Part shown: piece after piece, positions 23,872-33,186 of the stretch
How the letters are laid out: each line of letters opens with the position of its first letter
Position numbering within the stretch: the first letter of the stretch is position 1
NCBI RefSeq assembly: GCF_027886425.1
Contig: NZ_CP115671.1
Coordinates: forward strand, 1,984,001-2,048,000
Direction of reading: 5' to 3'
DNA: 64,000 nt
DNA from: Brevundimonas vesicularis
GTDB lineage: Bacteria > Pseudomonadota > Alphaproteobacteria > Caulobacterales > Caulobacteraceae
Made by a program: the position numbers and the translations under genes
The notes under the pieces: generated by a model
Database searches by the model: none
What the model saw: only the letters and a program-made list of their open reading frames with translations
Told to the model about the DNA's origin: nothing

Positions 23872-24940
23872 AGATGCGCGGCTGAGCTCGCAACACCAGC
23901 CACAGATTCACGGTGGCCGTCGCCAGCACGATCGCGGCGCCTGCCTGGTGCAATACGCCAAGCCAGACCGGAACAGCGTGCACCAGGGTCACGATCCCCA
24001 GCAGAGCCTGGAACCAGATCACACCCGCAAGCGCGAAGGCGCCGAAGCCCATTCCCTCCGCTACGCGCCAGCGCCAGGCCTGGAAAGCATAAACGCTGAC
24101 GGCGATCAGCAGACCATAGGCGACCAGTCGGTGATTGAACTGCGTGAGCGCCTGATCATGCAGGAAGGCGGCCGCGCCCAGGCTCCAGTCGGCCGGCGGC
24201 AAAACGGCGCCGTTCATCAGCGGCCAGTCGGTATAGACCAGCCCGGCATGACCGCCCGCAACCAGGGCGCCCAGCAGGCATTGCAGGAACACTGCGCCCA
24301 GCAGCAGGCCGGCGCCCCTCACCCAACCCGACGGCGGCCGGCCGTGATCCTCACCGTTCCAGGCCTCTAGCCCCGTCCAGATCAGGGCGGCGAACAGGAC
24401 GAACGCCAGACCAAGGTGCGTCGCCAGACGCTCCGGAGCCACGCTGACACGCTCGGACAGGCCACTGGACACCATCCACCATCCGATCAGGCCCTGAAGG
24501 CCGCCCAGCGCCAGAAGCAGGACACAACGCCAGATCAGGCGGTTGGGCATGGCCCACTGGCGGAATACCGACCGGGCCGGCGCCAGACGGCACAGCAGGA
24601 AGGCGATCAGCGGCAGGGCGAACACCATACCCACCAGACGCCCGATCAGACGGTGCAGCCATTCCCACCAGAAGATGCCCTGAAACTCGCCCAGGCTCAT
24701 GCCGGCGTTGACCTGCGCGTACTGCGGGATCTGCTTGTACTTCTCGAAGGCCTCGGCCCACTGCGCGTCGTTCAGAGGCGGAATGGCGCCCATGATGGGC
24801 TTCCACTCCGTGATCGACAGGCCAGAGCCCGTCAGCCGCGTGATGCCGCCGATCACCACCATCAGGAAGACGACGGCGGCCGTGGCGAACAGCCACACGG
24901 CGACGGCGCGGTTACGATCTGGATTTCCGAAACGGTTCAT
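23840..24940 (-). CDS. ctaA: heme A synthase (COX15/CtaA)
   Basis: Converts heme O to heme A for aa3 cytochrome oxidase in the inner membrane. The 366-residue protein has about eight hydrophobic segments with conserved histidines in the helices, and the alphaproteobacterial COX15-type block GIFWWEWLHRLIGRLVG. Other signatures are VVIGGITRLTGSGLSITEW and LVHAVPVWLGVLHQAGA. Start ATG 24940; the frame open upstream is arginine-rich shadow. The terminal oxidase genes are not in the window. Confidence 0.93.
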   Translation of the reverse strand: MNRFGNPDRNRAVAVWLFATAAVVFLMVVIGGITRLTGSGLSITEWKPIMGAIPPLNDAQWAEAFEKYKQIPQYAQVNAGMSLGEFQGIFWWEWLHRLIGRLVGMVFALPLIAFLLCRLAPARSVFRQWAMPNRLIWRCVLLLALGGLQGLIGWWMVSSGLSERVSVAPERLATHLGLAFVLFAALIWTGLEAWNGEDHGRPPSGWVRGAGLLLGAVFLQCLLGALVAGGHAGLVYTDWPLMNGAVLPPADWSLGAAAFLHDQALTQFNHRLVAYGLLIAVSVYAFQAWRWRVAEGMGFGAFALAGVIWFQALLGIVTLVHAVPVWLGVLHQAGAAIVLATATVNLWLVLRAQPRIFMSGPRTMGL

Positions 24941-25074
24941 TCGACGCCTGACACTGACCCGGATATGGTGTCGCGTCGAACGAAGACCAGACGCGACCGG
25001 TGCGGTATGCCCGCCCCAAGCGACAAGATCGAGTCGGATTGAGTTAACGGCGCTGTCGCCGCAGGAGATCAGGG

Positions 25075-25326
25075 TTGCAATACGCGGATATCGCCGCCGC
25101 CATCGCAGGCGGCCTGCTGCTGGCCTGGATCGCGGACTTTCTGACAGGCCGGCGCGGCTTCGGCGGCACAAGCCTTGTGTCCGGGATCGGCCTGGCCTGT
25201 GGATGGTTCCTGGCGGTCCGGGTCTTCGTGGTCAGCACGATGGACAGCTGGGTCTGGGTGCCGTGGGCGCTCGTTGGATCGGGCATCTGTCTGGTCGCCT
25301 TCTTCCTGTTCCGGAACAAGCGCTGA
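25075..25326 (+). CDS. small membrane protein, GlsB/YeaQ-like
   Basis: An 83-residue protein with three hydrophobic helices (AAIAGGLLLAWIADFL, VSGIGLACGWFLAV, VWVPWALVGSGICLVAFFLF). It resembles the short transglycosylase-associated (GlsB/YeaQ) family, but the glycine pattern is only partly kept. TTG 25075 is supported by GGAG nine bases upstream. Its stop overlaps the next start by one base (TGATG). Confidence 0.6.
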   Translation: MQYADIAAAIAGGLLLAWIADFLTGRRGFGGTSLVSGIGLACGWFLAVRVFVVSTMDSWVWVPWALVGSGICLVAFFLFRNKR

Positions 25327-25520
25327 TGCCGCCCCGTCTGCGTCGCTTCGTCGCCGCGATCGGCGTGCTGCTCTTTCTCGTTTTCTGGGTCTGGGGCCTG
25401 ATCGCCCTGCGCGGAATGCTGCCGACGTCGCAGTGGATCGACTTCCTGTTCTTCGGCATCGGCGGGACCGCCTGGGGCCTGCCTCTCATCCCGTTGCTGC
25501 GATGGGCCGAGCGCGGCTGA
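25326..25520 (+). CDS. DUF2842 family small membrane protein
   Basis: A 64-residue protein with two transmembrane helices and the layout of DUF2842, a short family confined to alphaproteobacteria: PPRLRRFVAAIGVLLFLVFW at the start and GLPLIPLLRW at the end. Function unknown. Its ATG overlaps the stop of the preceding gene by one base, so the two are coupled. Confidence 0.75.
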   Translation: MPPRLRRFVAAIGVLLFLVFWVWGLIALRGMLPTSQWIDFLFFGIGGTAWGLPLIPLLRWAERG

Positions 25521-25548
25521 GCGCAGAACCTGCCCCCAGATACGGCGA

Positions 25549-25590
25549 TGGGGTCGCCCGCAAGGACGACCCCACCATCATCATTCTTTT
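25549..25590 (+). terminator. probable terminator after DUF2842
   Basis: An 8-base stem TGGGGTCG / CGACCCCA with a 10-base loop (25549-25574), then a T-rich stretch ending CTTTTT about 12 bases on. The distance to the T-run makes it a moderate call. It lies just before the oppositely oriented tRNA-Pro. Confidence 0.5.
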
Positions 25591-25597
25591 TCAAGAA

Positions 25598-25674
<77 letters not shown>

Positions 25675-25733
25675 AAGGCGCTCCCTATAGACGGGGGGAC
25701 CGCTGTCCGCAAACGCTAAAACGACTTTTCCAC

Positions 25734-26141
25734 CTACCGTGAAAGAACGGCGTCCAGACGCGCTTTGGCCTGCTCCAGATCGGCCAGAACCTGCTGCAAT
25801 TTCGAGGTTTCCGCCCGCGCGACATCGGACGTCAGCGCAGACATCGTGACATCGCCGTCGTCTATCAGTGCGGCGGCCTCCGCCCCGATCAGCTTTTTCA
25901 GCCCCTGTTCCCTGTGCAGACGCTGGACGCCGCGAATCGTCAGCCCGTCGTCGTGCAGAAGGCGTTTGACCGCCTTCAGCACCGCGATGTCCTGAGGCCG
26001 ATAAAAGCGCCGACCGCCGGCTCGTTTGACCGGCGTGACGAAATCGAACTTCGTTTCCCAGAACCGCAGCACATGCTGCGGCGCACCGACCTCTTCGGCC
26101 GCTTCGGAAATGGTTCGGAAGGCGTCGGCGCTCTTGGCCAC
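25734..26141 (-). CDS. MerR-family transcriptional regulator
   Basis: A 135-residue regulator. The N-terminal MerR winged helix is clear (FRTISEAAEEVGAPQHVLRFWETKF, then RRFYRPQDIAVLKAVKRLLH), followed by a coiled-coil C-terminal part (VARAETSKLQQVLADLEQAKARL region). There is no cysteine-based metal site. It starts with GTG 26141, five bases after ihfA, the usual ihfA-merR order in this class. Its targets are unknown. Confidence 0.85.
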   Translation of the reverse strand: MAKSADAFRTISEAAEEVGAPQHVLRFWETKFDFVTPVKRAGGRRFYRPQDIAVLKAVKRLLHDDGLTIRGVQRLHREQGLKKLIGAEAAALIDDGDVTMSALTSDVARAETSKLQQVLADLEQAKARLDAVLSR

Positions 26142-26146
26142 CGCGA

Positions 26147-26455
26147 TCAGGCCTCGACGACGGCGTCGTGAACCCGGCTTTTCATGATCTGTGAGGCACG
26201 GAAGCTGATGACCCGGCGTGGATTGATCGCCGCCGGTTCGCCCGTCTTGGGATTGCGGCCCATCCGTGCACGCTTCTCACGCACCTGAAAGACGCCGAAG
26301 CCGGACAGTTTCACTGTCTCGCCGCGCTCGAGCGATTCGACGATCAGTTCCAGGGTGCGCTCGACCAGGCTGGAGCATTCCTGACGCGACAGGCCGACCT
26401 CTTCATGCACGGCTTCGCACAAGTCGGCGCGCGTCACGGTCTGTTGGCCTGCCAT
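26147..26455 (-). CDS. ihfA: integration host factor subunit alpha
   Basis: DNA-bending protein that pairs with IhfB. The 102 residues match the HU/IHF fold, with TVTRADLCEAVHEEVGLSRQE at the start, the family signature GFGVFQVREKRARMGRNPKTGE and the DNA-contact arm INPRRVISFRAS. Start ATG 26455 has GGGGAT upstream. Last-but-one gene of a plsX-fabH-ihfA-merR run. Confidence 0.95.
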   Translation of the reverse strand: MAGQQTVTRADLCEAVHEEVGLSRQECSSLVERTLELIVESLERGETVKLSGFGVFQVREKRARMGRNPKTGEPAAINPRRVISFRASQIMKSRVHDAVVEA

Positions 26456-26532
26456 CGTATCCCCGCTGTCATGCGATCCGCTCGCATCCATAGGGGCGCA
26501 AAGCCCCCGAAAAATCAATGCCTCGATGTCGA

Positions 26533-27510
26533 TTAGAGCCGAAGCGCGCAGGCGCCCCAGGTCAGGCCGCCGCCCATGGCCTCAAGCAGCACCATATCGC
26601 CCTTCTTGATCCGTCCATCCTGGATCGCAGCATCCAGCGCCAGCGGGATCGAGGCGGCCGAGGTGTTGGCATGGGTGGCGACGGTGGAGACCACCTTGTT
26701 CTCATCCAGACCCAACCGGTCGCCGACGCCCTTGATGATTCGTTGATTGGCCTGGTGCGGCACGAACCAGTCGACATCCGCGATCTGGATGTTGGCGGCG
26801 GCGCAAGCGGCGGTGATGCCCTCTGCGATATTCACGACGGCATGACGGAAGACCTGGTTTCCGGCCATGCGCAGATGGCCAACGGTCCCCGTCGTCGCCG
26901 GGCCGCCATCGACATAGAGAAGATCGGTCTTGGATCCGTCAGCGCGCAAGGCGAAACCCAACATGCCCTGGTCGTCCGATGTCCCCTGCCCTTCGCGCGG
27001 TTCCAGCACCACGGCACCGGCCCCGTCGCCGAACAGGACGCAGGTGGTCCGGTCGGTCCAGTCCATCAGCCGCGTCATCTCCTCGGCCCCGATCACCAGG
27101 GCGCATTTCGACAGACCGCGCGCCACGAAGCCGTCAGCGACGCTGAGCGCATAGACGAAACCGGAGCAGACAGCTTGAACATCGAAAGCAATGCCGACGC
27201 CCGCGCCCAGCTTGGCCTGGACGATCGACGCGACCGCCGGGAAGGTCATGTCGGGCGTGGTGGTGGCCACGATAATAAGGTCGACATCGGACGCCGCCTT
27301 GCCCGCGTCGGCGAGCGCCTTCCTGGCGGCCTCGACCGCCAGATCGCTGGTCGGCTGGTCATCACGCGCCTTGTGACGCTGCTTGATCCCGGTGCGCTCC
27401 TGAATCCATTCGTCGGATGTGTCGACGAACTTGGCCAGGTCGGCATTGGTGACGATCTCATCCGGCAGGTAAGAGCCGACGCCGGTCACGGCGCTGCGGG
27501 TGACGGTCAC
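26533..27510 (-). CDS. fabH: beta-ketoacyl-ACP synthase III (FabH)
   Basis: FabH condenses acetyl-CoA with malonyl-ACP to start fatty-acid synthesis. The catalytic triad is visible: Cys in QAVCSGFVYA, His in FVPHQANQRI and Asn in THANTSAAS. The C-terminus GGGLTWGA is typical. 325 residues, normal length. GTG 27510 overlaps the plsX stop (GTGA). Confidence 0.95.
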   Translation of the reverse strand: MTVTRSAVTGVGSYLPDEIVTNADLAKFVDTSDEWIQERTGIKQRHKARDDQPTSDLAVEAARKALADAGKAASDVDLIIVATTTPDMTFPAVASIVQAKLGAGVGIAFDVQAVCSGFVYALSVADGFVARGLSKCALVIGAEEMTRLMDWTDRTTCVLFGDGAGAVVLEPREGQGTSDDQGMLGFALRADGSKTDLLYVDGGPATTGTVGHLRMAGNQVFRHAVVNIAEGITAACAAANIQIADVDWFVPHQANQRIIKGVGDRLGLDENKVVSTVATHANTSAASIPLALDAAIQDGRIKKGDMVLLEAMGGGLTWGACALRL

Positions 27511-28583
27511 TGGAGGGGTTCTCCCACGGCTGCGGCGGGCTTGGCGGCATGGTCGAACACCGCGTCCAGCTTGCCCAGGTTGTCCCCCACCTTGCTCATA
27601 TAGTCGCTGCGGGCCAGATCGACAGCGATGCGGATCGCATTGCCGAACCCCTTGGCGTCAGCGCCGCCATGGCTCTTCACCACGATACCGTTCAGGCCCA
27701 ACAGGGGGCCGCCGTTGATGGCGCTGGGGTCGATCTTCTGGCGCATTTTCTTCAACGCCGGCATGGCGATGACGGCGCCCAGCTTGGATTGCAGATTGGA
27801 GGTCAAAGCCTCTTTCAACAGGGCGGAAATATAGCGCGCTGTGCCTTCGGCGGTCTTCAGCGCGATGTTTCCGGTGAAGCCGTCTGTCACGACCACATCC
27901 ACCGTGCCCTTGGCGATATCGTCGCCCTCGACGAAGCCGTGATAGTTCAGATCGAACGGCCCGTCGCGCAGGATGGCGTGCGCCTCCTTGACCTGTTCGT
28001 TGCCCTTCATGTCCTCGGACCCGACGTTTAGGAGGCCGATTGTCGGGCGGGCGATGCCGCGCACTGCGGACTGGAAGGCTTCGCCCATGATGGCGAACTC
28101 GATCAGCTGCTCCGCATCGCTGCCGATGTTGGCGCCGACGTCCAGAACCGCCGTATGGCCCTTGAAGGTGGGCCAGCTGGCGACGATAGCCGGACGCTCA
28201 AGTCCGGGCGCAGACATCCGCAGAATCAGTTTCGAGATCGCCATCAGGGCGCCGGTATTGCCGGCCGAGACGACGCCACCGGCCTGACCCGTCTTCACCG
28301 CCTCGATGGCGTTCCACAGGCTGGAGCCCTTGCCGCGGCGCATGGCCTGGGCCGGCTTTTCGTCCATGGCCACGACCTTGTCGGTGTGGCGGATCTCGCA
28401 GACGTCCGCCGCCAGTCCGCAACGCGCCAGTTCCGGCGCGATCTTGGCTTCGTCGCCATGCAGCAGGAAGCGAACTCCCTCCCCGTCATGGGTCCGGATA
28501 TAGCTGCGGATGCCGGGAACGACGACGGAGGGCCCGTGATCGCCGCCCATGGCGTCAAGCGAGATCGTAACTGGGGCTGGCAA
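27507..28583 (-). CDS. plsX: phosphate acyltransferase PlsX
   Basis: PlsX turns acyl-ACP into acyl-phosphate, the donor for glycerol-3-phosphate acylation by PlsY. Conserved blocks are ISLDAMGGDHGP, SAGNTGALMA, LDVGANIGSDAEQL and VVTDGFTGNIALK. TTG 28583 is my start, with AGAGG five bases upstream and the family N-terminus immediately after; no ATG or GTG lies closer. 358 residues. It is coupled to fabH, linking phospholipid and fatty-acid synthesis. Confidence 0.93.
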   Translation of the reverse strand: MPAPVTISLDAMGGDHGPSVVVPGIRSYIRTHDGEGVRFLLHGDEAKIAPELARCGLAADVCEIRHTDKVVAMDEKPAQAMRRGKGSSLWNAIEAVKTGQAGGVVSAGNTGALMAISKLILRMSAPGLERPAIVASWPTFKGHTAVLDVGANIGSDAEQLIEFAIMGEAFQSAVRGIARPTIGLLNVGSEDMKGNEQVKEAHAILRDGPFDLNYHGFVEGDDIAKGTVDVVVTDGFTGNIALKTAEGTARYISALLKEALTSNLQSKLGAVIAMPALKKMRQKIDPSAINGGPLLGLNGIVVKSHGGADAKGFGNAIRIAVDLARSDYMSKVGDNLGKLDAVFDHAAKPAAAVGEPLQ

Positions 28584-28689
28584 ATGGACCTCTTGTGGCC
28601 GCGTCGTCTTGTCGCGCGACGCTTGGCAGGATGCGCTGGACGATAGCGCCGACGCCGGGGGATGCAACCACCCGGCCCCTACGTCAACC

Positions 28690-29217
28690 TCAGCCTTGGT
28701 CGTCTTTGGACTTGAGCGCCTTCAGGGCCGCGAACGGAGAAATCTCCGTCGGCTCCTCAGGTTGCACGAACTCCGCGCCCGGCTTGCGCGGGAACGGATC
28801 AAGCGACAGCACCAATTGCTCGACCGCGTACTGGCCCAGGTCGATCTTGCCGTCCTCGATCACGTCGGCGTCTTCTTCATCCAGCGTGACCTCGATCTCG
28901 TCGGTTTCCTCTGGCTTGGCTTCGACAAGCTGAATGGAGAACCGGCGATTTACATCGACTGGCAAGGGCTCCAGCGTCAGGCCGCAGGTCTGCACCGCAT
29001 GTGCGGTCACCCTGCCCTTCATCGTCCATTCGCTGGTTGACGGCGTCGGCTTGATTTCTAGATCGACGGCGAAATCGTCCAGCCCCTGAAGATCGAGGCT
29101 GCGGGCGATTCGCTTGCGAGTGTCTGCATCCGGCTCCAGCCGGCGGCTCAGGCCCGCGCCGATCTGATTGACCCGCACCGTTTCACTGTAGGGGAGCGTC
29201 GCGCTCATCTCGTTCAA
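28690..29217 (-). CDS. YceD family protein (DUF177)
   Basis: A 175-residue YceD/DUF177 protein; the family is linked to 23S rRNA accumulation and often sits before rpmF and plsX. The signature QYAVEQLVLSLDPFPRKPGAEF region is present (about 128-149; only part is quoted), with one Cys of the usual pair visible (VQTCGLTLEP). Here rpmF is missing from its usual place before plsX. TTG 29217 overlaps the preceding stop (TTGA), and ATG 29208 is an alternative start. Confidence 0.82.
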   Translation of the reverse strand: MNEMSATLPYSETVRVNQIGAGLSRRLEPDADTRKRIARSLDLQGLDDFAVDLEIKPTPSTSEWTMKGRVTAHAVQTCGLTLEPLPVDVNRRFSIQLVEAKPEETDEIEVTLDEEDADVIEDGKIDLGQYAVEQLVLSLDPFPRKPGAEFVQPEEPTEISPFAALKALKSKDDQG

Positions 29218-29738
29218 ACTTCCGCCCAGGCCGGCGTCGCCAGCACCTTGTTGAAATCCTGCGCCGCCAGGGCCGCGCGTGTCGTCAGCGCATAGCGCGC
29301 CAATGTGTCCGCATGGGGCGCTTGCGGATCCGCATAGACATTCTTCGCCATCGCCTCCGCCAGAGCCGCCGCATCGCCAGCGCGCAGCGGCTGCTCATAG
29401 GCGTTCATCCGGCCGTAGAGGGCCTCGCCCAGCTTACGCATCTTCTTGCCGACGGCGACGTCTCCCACGCCTTCTTCGCGCAGGACGTGATCCAGCGCCG
29501 AGACATAGACGTCGAAGACCGCCTGAGCCGCATCCTGGCCCTGAGCTGTGTTCTCATCGCGCAGCCGCAGCACCAGCAACAGCACATGCAGCGTGTAAAG
29601 TTCGAATCGCGCGTCGATGCGGTCATCGACCGCCAGGCGCGTGTAGAAGGCCGGATTGCGGGCCTGGCTGACGGCCTTGGCGTAAAGATCGTCGCCGAGA
29701 CGGACGCCGGATCGGGGTTTGAACAGGTTTTTCAGCAT
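29214..29738 (-). CDS. ubiquinol-cytochrome c chaperone (CBP3/UQCC1-like)
   Basis: Assembly factor of the cytochrome bc1 complex. The 174 residues match the family: a helical protein with NPAFYTRLAVDDRIDARFELYTLH (first part), the LRDEN block and GVGDVAVGKKMRKLGEALYGRM. ATG 29738 is used; a TTG nine bases upstream is in frame. It precedes yceD with a four-base overlap, so the two genes share a transcript. Confidence 0.85.
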   Translation of the reverse strand: MLKNLFKPRSGVRLGDDLYAKAVSQARNPAFYTRLAVDDRIDARFELYTLHVLLLVLRLRDENTAQGQDAAQAVFDVYVSALDHVLREEGVGDVAVGKKMRKLGEALYGRMNAYEQPLRAGDAAALAEAMAKNVYADPQAPHADTLARYALTTRAALAAQDFNKVLATPAWAEV

Positions 29739-29829
29739 GGGTTCCAACGGCCCCTTTTCCGCCGCGCCGTTGAACTAGGACGCAGGTCCGTCTAGGTCAA
29801 AGACCTTGTTCTCTCGCAGGCGCCCGACC

Positions 29830-30309
29830 ATGTCCCGTTTCGTCCCGCTTTTCGTCGCTGTTTCGCTGGCCGGCCTGTCCGCCGCCTGCGCCCCGACCAT
29901 CGGCTCCAACGGCTTCCAGGCCATCGACGCCAAGCCGCAAGACGTGGTCGCCGGTACGGACACCAAGGAAACCGTCCTCGCCAAGCTGGGTTCGCCTTCG
30001 ACCACTTCGACGTTCGAGCCGGATCAGGTCTGGTACTACATCAGCCAGACGACCGAGAAATACACCTACAACCTGCCCAAGGTTTCGACCCGCACCGTGA
30101 CGGAGATCACCTTCGTGCCTCAGGGCGATCAGGTCGCTTCGGTACGCACCCTGGGCCTGACGGACGGCGAGCAGATCGCCATGAACCGCAACGAGACGCC
30201 GACGCGCGGTCGTGAGCTGACGGTTCTGGAGCAACTGCTGGGCAACGTCGGTCGTGGCCAACTGCCACGCACCGAGGATGACACGCCCGGCCAACGCCGC
30301 CCCGACTGA
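29830..30309 (+). CDS. bamE: outer membrane assembly lipoprotein BamE
   Basis: BamE (SmpA/OmlA) is a lipoprotein of the outer-membrane beta-barrel assembly machine. The signal peptide ends in lipobox LSAAC. The SmpA domain follows: VVAGTDTKETVLAKLGSPS, then WYYISQTTEKYTYNLP. The C-terminus after residue 115 is longer and more polar than in E. coli BamE. ATG 29830. It is divergent from the bc1 chaperone gene. Confidence 0.9.
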   Translation: MSRFVPLFVAVSLAGLSAACAPTIGSNGFQAIDAKPQDVVAGTDTKETVLAKLGSPSTTSTFEPDQVWYYISQTTEKYTYNLPKVSTRTVTEITFVPQGDQVASVRTLGLTDGEQIAMNRNETPTRGRELTVLEQLLGNVGRGQLPRTEDDTPGQRRPD

Positions 30310-30334
30310 GGCGGCTCATCTCCCCAAAGCAAAG

Positions 30335-30365
30335 ACGCCCCGGAGATCGCTCTCCGGGGCGTTTT
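30335..30365. terminator. bidirectional terminator between bamE and hppA
   Basis: A perfect 12-base stem ACGCCCCGGAGA / TCTCCGGGGCGT with loop TCGC (30335-30362), followed by TTTT on the plus strand and a T-rich stretch on the minus strand. It can stop both convergent genes. Confidence 0.88.
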
Positions 30366-30387
30366 CATAAGGGCTGGGTATTTGAGC

Positions 30388-32535
30388 CTAGCCGATGGTC
30401 CCGCTCGCCAGCACCGCCAGCAGCAGCAGGGCGACGATATTGGTGATCTTGATCATCGGGTTCACCGCCGGACCCGACGTGTCCTTGTAGGGATCGCCCA
30501 CCGTATCGCCGGTCACGGCCGCCTTGTGGGCTTCGGAGCCCTTGCCGTGGACGACGCCGTTCTTGTCGGTGAAGCCTTCCTCGATCACCTTCTTGGCGTT
30601 GTCCCAGGCGCCGCCGCCTGATGTCATCGAAATGGCGACGAACAGGCCGGTGACGATCACGCCCATCAGCATGGCGCCGAGAGCGGCAAAGGCGTTCGCC
30701 TTGTCCGAAATGGCCAGCACCGCGACGAACAGGACGATCGGCGACAGCACCGGCAACAGCGACGGCACGATCATCTCGCGGATCGCCGCCTTGGTCAGGA
30801 TGTCGACCGCCCGGCCGTATTCCGGCTTCACCTCATAGGTCATGATGCCGGGGTTCTCGCGGAACTGGCGTCGGACCTCCGCGACGACCGATTCGGCGGC
30901 CCGTCCCACCGCCATCATCGACATGCCGCCGAACAGAAACGGCAGCAGTCCCCCGAACAGCAGCCCGACGACGACGTAGGGATTGGTCAGATCGAAGGCG
31001 ATCGGACCCATGTCGGCGAAGAACGGATAGTCCGCCGGATTGGCCGAGAAATACTGCAGGTCCGACGTATAGGCGGCGAACAGCACCAGCGCGCCGAGGC
31101 CTGCCGAACCGATGGCGTAGCCCTTGGTCACGGCCTTGGTCGTGTTGCCCACGGCGTCCAGCGCATCCGTCGAATGCCGCACATCGCTGGGCAGACCCGC
31201 CATCTCGGCGATTCCGCCGGCGTTGTCGGTCACGGGTCCAAAGGCGTCCAGCGCCACAATCATTCCCGCCACACCCAGCATGGTCGTGGTGGCGATGGCG
31301 ATGCCGAACAGGCCGGCCAGCTGGAAGCTGGCCACGATGCCGACGATGATCGTCAGCGCCGGAAGCGCCGTCGCCTCCAGCGAGACGGCCAGGCCCTGAA
31401 TGACATTGGTGCCGTGCCCGGACACCGACGCGTTGGCGACCGATCTCACCGGACGGAAGCCTGACCCGGTGTAGTATTCGGTCACGACCACGATCGCCGC
31501 CGTCACCGCCAGACCGACCATGCCGGACCAGAACAACGCCATCGGCTGGATCTCCAGACCGCTGGCCGTCACGATCGGCCCCGTCACCATCTGGTCGATC
31601 ACCCACCAGACCGCACCGATGGACAGGACGCCGGTGACGATCAACCCCTGATAGAGGGCGCCCATGATGTTGTCGGACTTGCCCAACCGCACGAAAAAGC
31701 TGCCGACGATGGAGGTCACGATGCACACCGCGCAGATCGCAAGCGGCAGCACCATCATCAGATCCACATAGGGCTGCCCCCTGAAGAAGATCGCGGCCAG
31801 CACCATGGTCGCAACCGTCGTCACGGCATAGGTTTCGAACAGGTCGGCCGCCATGCCGGCGCAGTCGCCGACGTTGTCGCCCACATTGTCGGCGATGGTC
31901 GCGGCGTTACGAGGATCGTCCTCAGGAATCCCCGCCTCGACCTTGCCCACCATGTCGCCGCCGACGTCGGCGCCCTTGGTGAAGATGCCGCCGCCCAGGC
32001 GCGCGAAGATCGAGATCAGCGAGGCGCCGAAGCCCAGCGCCACCAGCCCGTCGATCACCTCACGTCCCGTTGAGGGCAAGCCCAGATGCTGTGTCAGCAC
32101 AATATAGTAGCCCGACACCCCGATAAGTGCGCCGCCTGCCACGAACATGCCCGTGATGGCGCCCGAGCGGAACGCCAGGTTCAACCCCTTGGATAGGCTT
32201 TCGGACGCAGCCTGTGCCGTGCGCACATTGGCCCGCACCGAGATCAGCATCCCGGCATAACCGGCCGCGCCAGACAGGACGGCGCCGATCAGGAACCCGA
32301 TGGCGGCATAGATTCCGATCAGGAAGTAGGCGGCGATCAGGATCACGATCCCGACGATGCCGATGGTCAGATATTGCCGCTTCAGATAGGCCGAGGCGCC
32401 TTCCTGGATCGCGGCGGCGATCTCTCGCATCTTGTCGTTGCCAGTGCTCGCCTTCATCAGCACGGCGGTCTGCGCGGCGCCATACAGCACCGCCAGCACA
32501 CCGGCCGCGAAGACCAGCGTAAGTGACTTCGTCAT
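30388..32535 (-). CDS. hppA: membrane-bound proton-translocating pyrophosphatase
   Basis: Pumps protons across the inner membrane with the energy of pyrophosphate. The roughly 715-residue protein has about 16 hydrophobic segments. The pyrophosphate site shows DVGGDMVGKVEAGIPEDDPRN (only in part quoted), NVGDNVGD and the C-terminal DTVGDPYKDTSGP. In GNTTKAVTKG the lysine after TT marks the K+-independent subfamily, which pumps H+; K+-dependent forms carry alanine. ATG 32535 fits the family N-terminus; ATG 32547 is in frame four codons earlier. Confidence 0.93.
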   Translation of the reverse strand: MTKSLTLVFAAGVLAVLYGAAQTAVLMKASTGNDKMREIAAAIQEGASAYLKRQYLTIGIVGIVILIAAYFLIGIYAAIGFLIGAVLSGAAGYAGMLISVRANVRTAQAASESLSKGLNLAFRSGAITGMFVAGGALIGVSGYYIVLTQHLGLPSTGREVIDGLVALGFGASLISIFARLGGGIFTKGADVGGDMVGKVEAGIPEDDPRNAATIADNVGDNVGDCAGMAADLFETYAVTTVATMVLAAIFFRGQPYVDLMMVLPLAICAVCIVTSIVGSFFVRLGKSDNIMGALYQGLIVTGVLSIGAVWWVIDQMVTGPIVTASGLEIQPMALFWSGMVGLAVTAAIVVVTEYYTGSGFRPVRSVANASVSGHGTNVIQGLAVSLEATALPALTIIVGIVASFQLAGLFGIAIATTTMLGVAGMIVALDAFGPVTDNAGGIAEMAGLPSDVRHSTDALDAVGNTTKAVTKGYAIGSAGLGALVLFAAYTSDLQYFSANPADYPFFADMGPIAFDLTNPYVVVGLLFGGLLPFLFGGMSMMAVGRAAESVVAEVRRQFRENPGIMTYEVKPEYGRAVDILTKAAIREMIVPSLLPVLSPIVLFVAVLAISDKANAFAALGAMLMGVIVTGLFVAISMTSGGGAWDNAKKVIEEGFTDKNGVVHGKGSEAHKAAVTGDTVGDPYKDTSGPAVNPMIKITNIVALLLLAVLASGTIG

Positions 32536-32712
32536 TGGCGTTTCCATGCCCTTGCAAACAGGCGCGCAGGCCTTGGCGCGGTCGGGCGTTATCGCCTCTG
32601 TCCGCCTTCCGGTCCCCCCGCACGCGGCGAACGCGTCAGTGCGTTCTTTGGGATTTGCAAAGGGAGCCTGTCATGGCAGGCGGAGTGACGCAACAGCGGT
32701 CGCTCAGCCCGT

Positions 32713-33144
32713 TCAGCGGGCGGTCTGCATGCCCGTGCGGCGGCGCGGCGACTGGCTGACGACCTCGACGCGTCGCACGGAGCCGCGACCCGAGATCGCC
32801 GCAGACGCCGCCACCAGCGAGGCGGACAGGGCCCGCTCGTCCAGCCGTGTCCAGTCGCCGGGCACGGTGAAGGGCGTCTTGTGGGCCGCGCGAACGACGG
32901 CGTCGCGGAAGAAAGCTTCCTTGGGCTTCATCTGCTCGACGGTCTTGCCGGCGCCCAGTTCGAGCCTGAGGGCGACAAACACGTAGTTCCGCAAACGCCC
33001 GCCCTCGATGACAGGCAGGCCGAGGCCTGCGATGCTCAGGGCCGCAGGCGCAGACTCGGTTTCGCTGCCGGAGGCGGCGGCGCGACTGGCGGCGGCGCCG
33101 GTCAGAGCAGCGGTTCCGGCGGCGATCAGGGTTCTACGGTCCAT
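32713..33144 (-). CDS. hypothetical exported protein
   Basis: A 143-residue protein with a twin-arginine-like signal (MDRRTLIAAGTAALTGAAASRAA). The mature part (FVALRLELGAGK, then KEAFFRDAVVRAAHKTP and a C-terminal VRRVEVVSQ strand) vaguely resembles the periplasmic half of FliL, but this is weak. It follows thiL at a 42-base distance on the same strand. Function unknown. Confidence 0.65.
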   Translation of the reverse strand: MDRRTLIAAGTAALTGAAASRAAASGSETESAPAALSIAGLGLPVIEGGRLRNYVFVALRLELGAGKTVEQMKPKEAFFRDAVVRAAHKTPFTVPGDWTRLDERALSASLVAASAAISGRGSVRRVEVVSQSPRRRTGMQTAR

Positions 33145-33186
33145 CACGACATCATGCCGGACGGGCGTTAGGATTCCCTTGCCGCC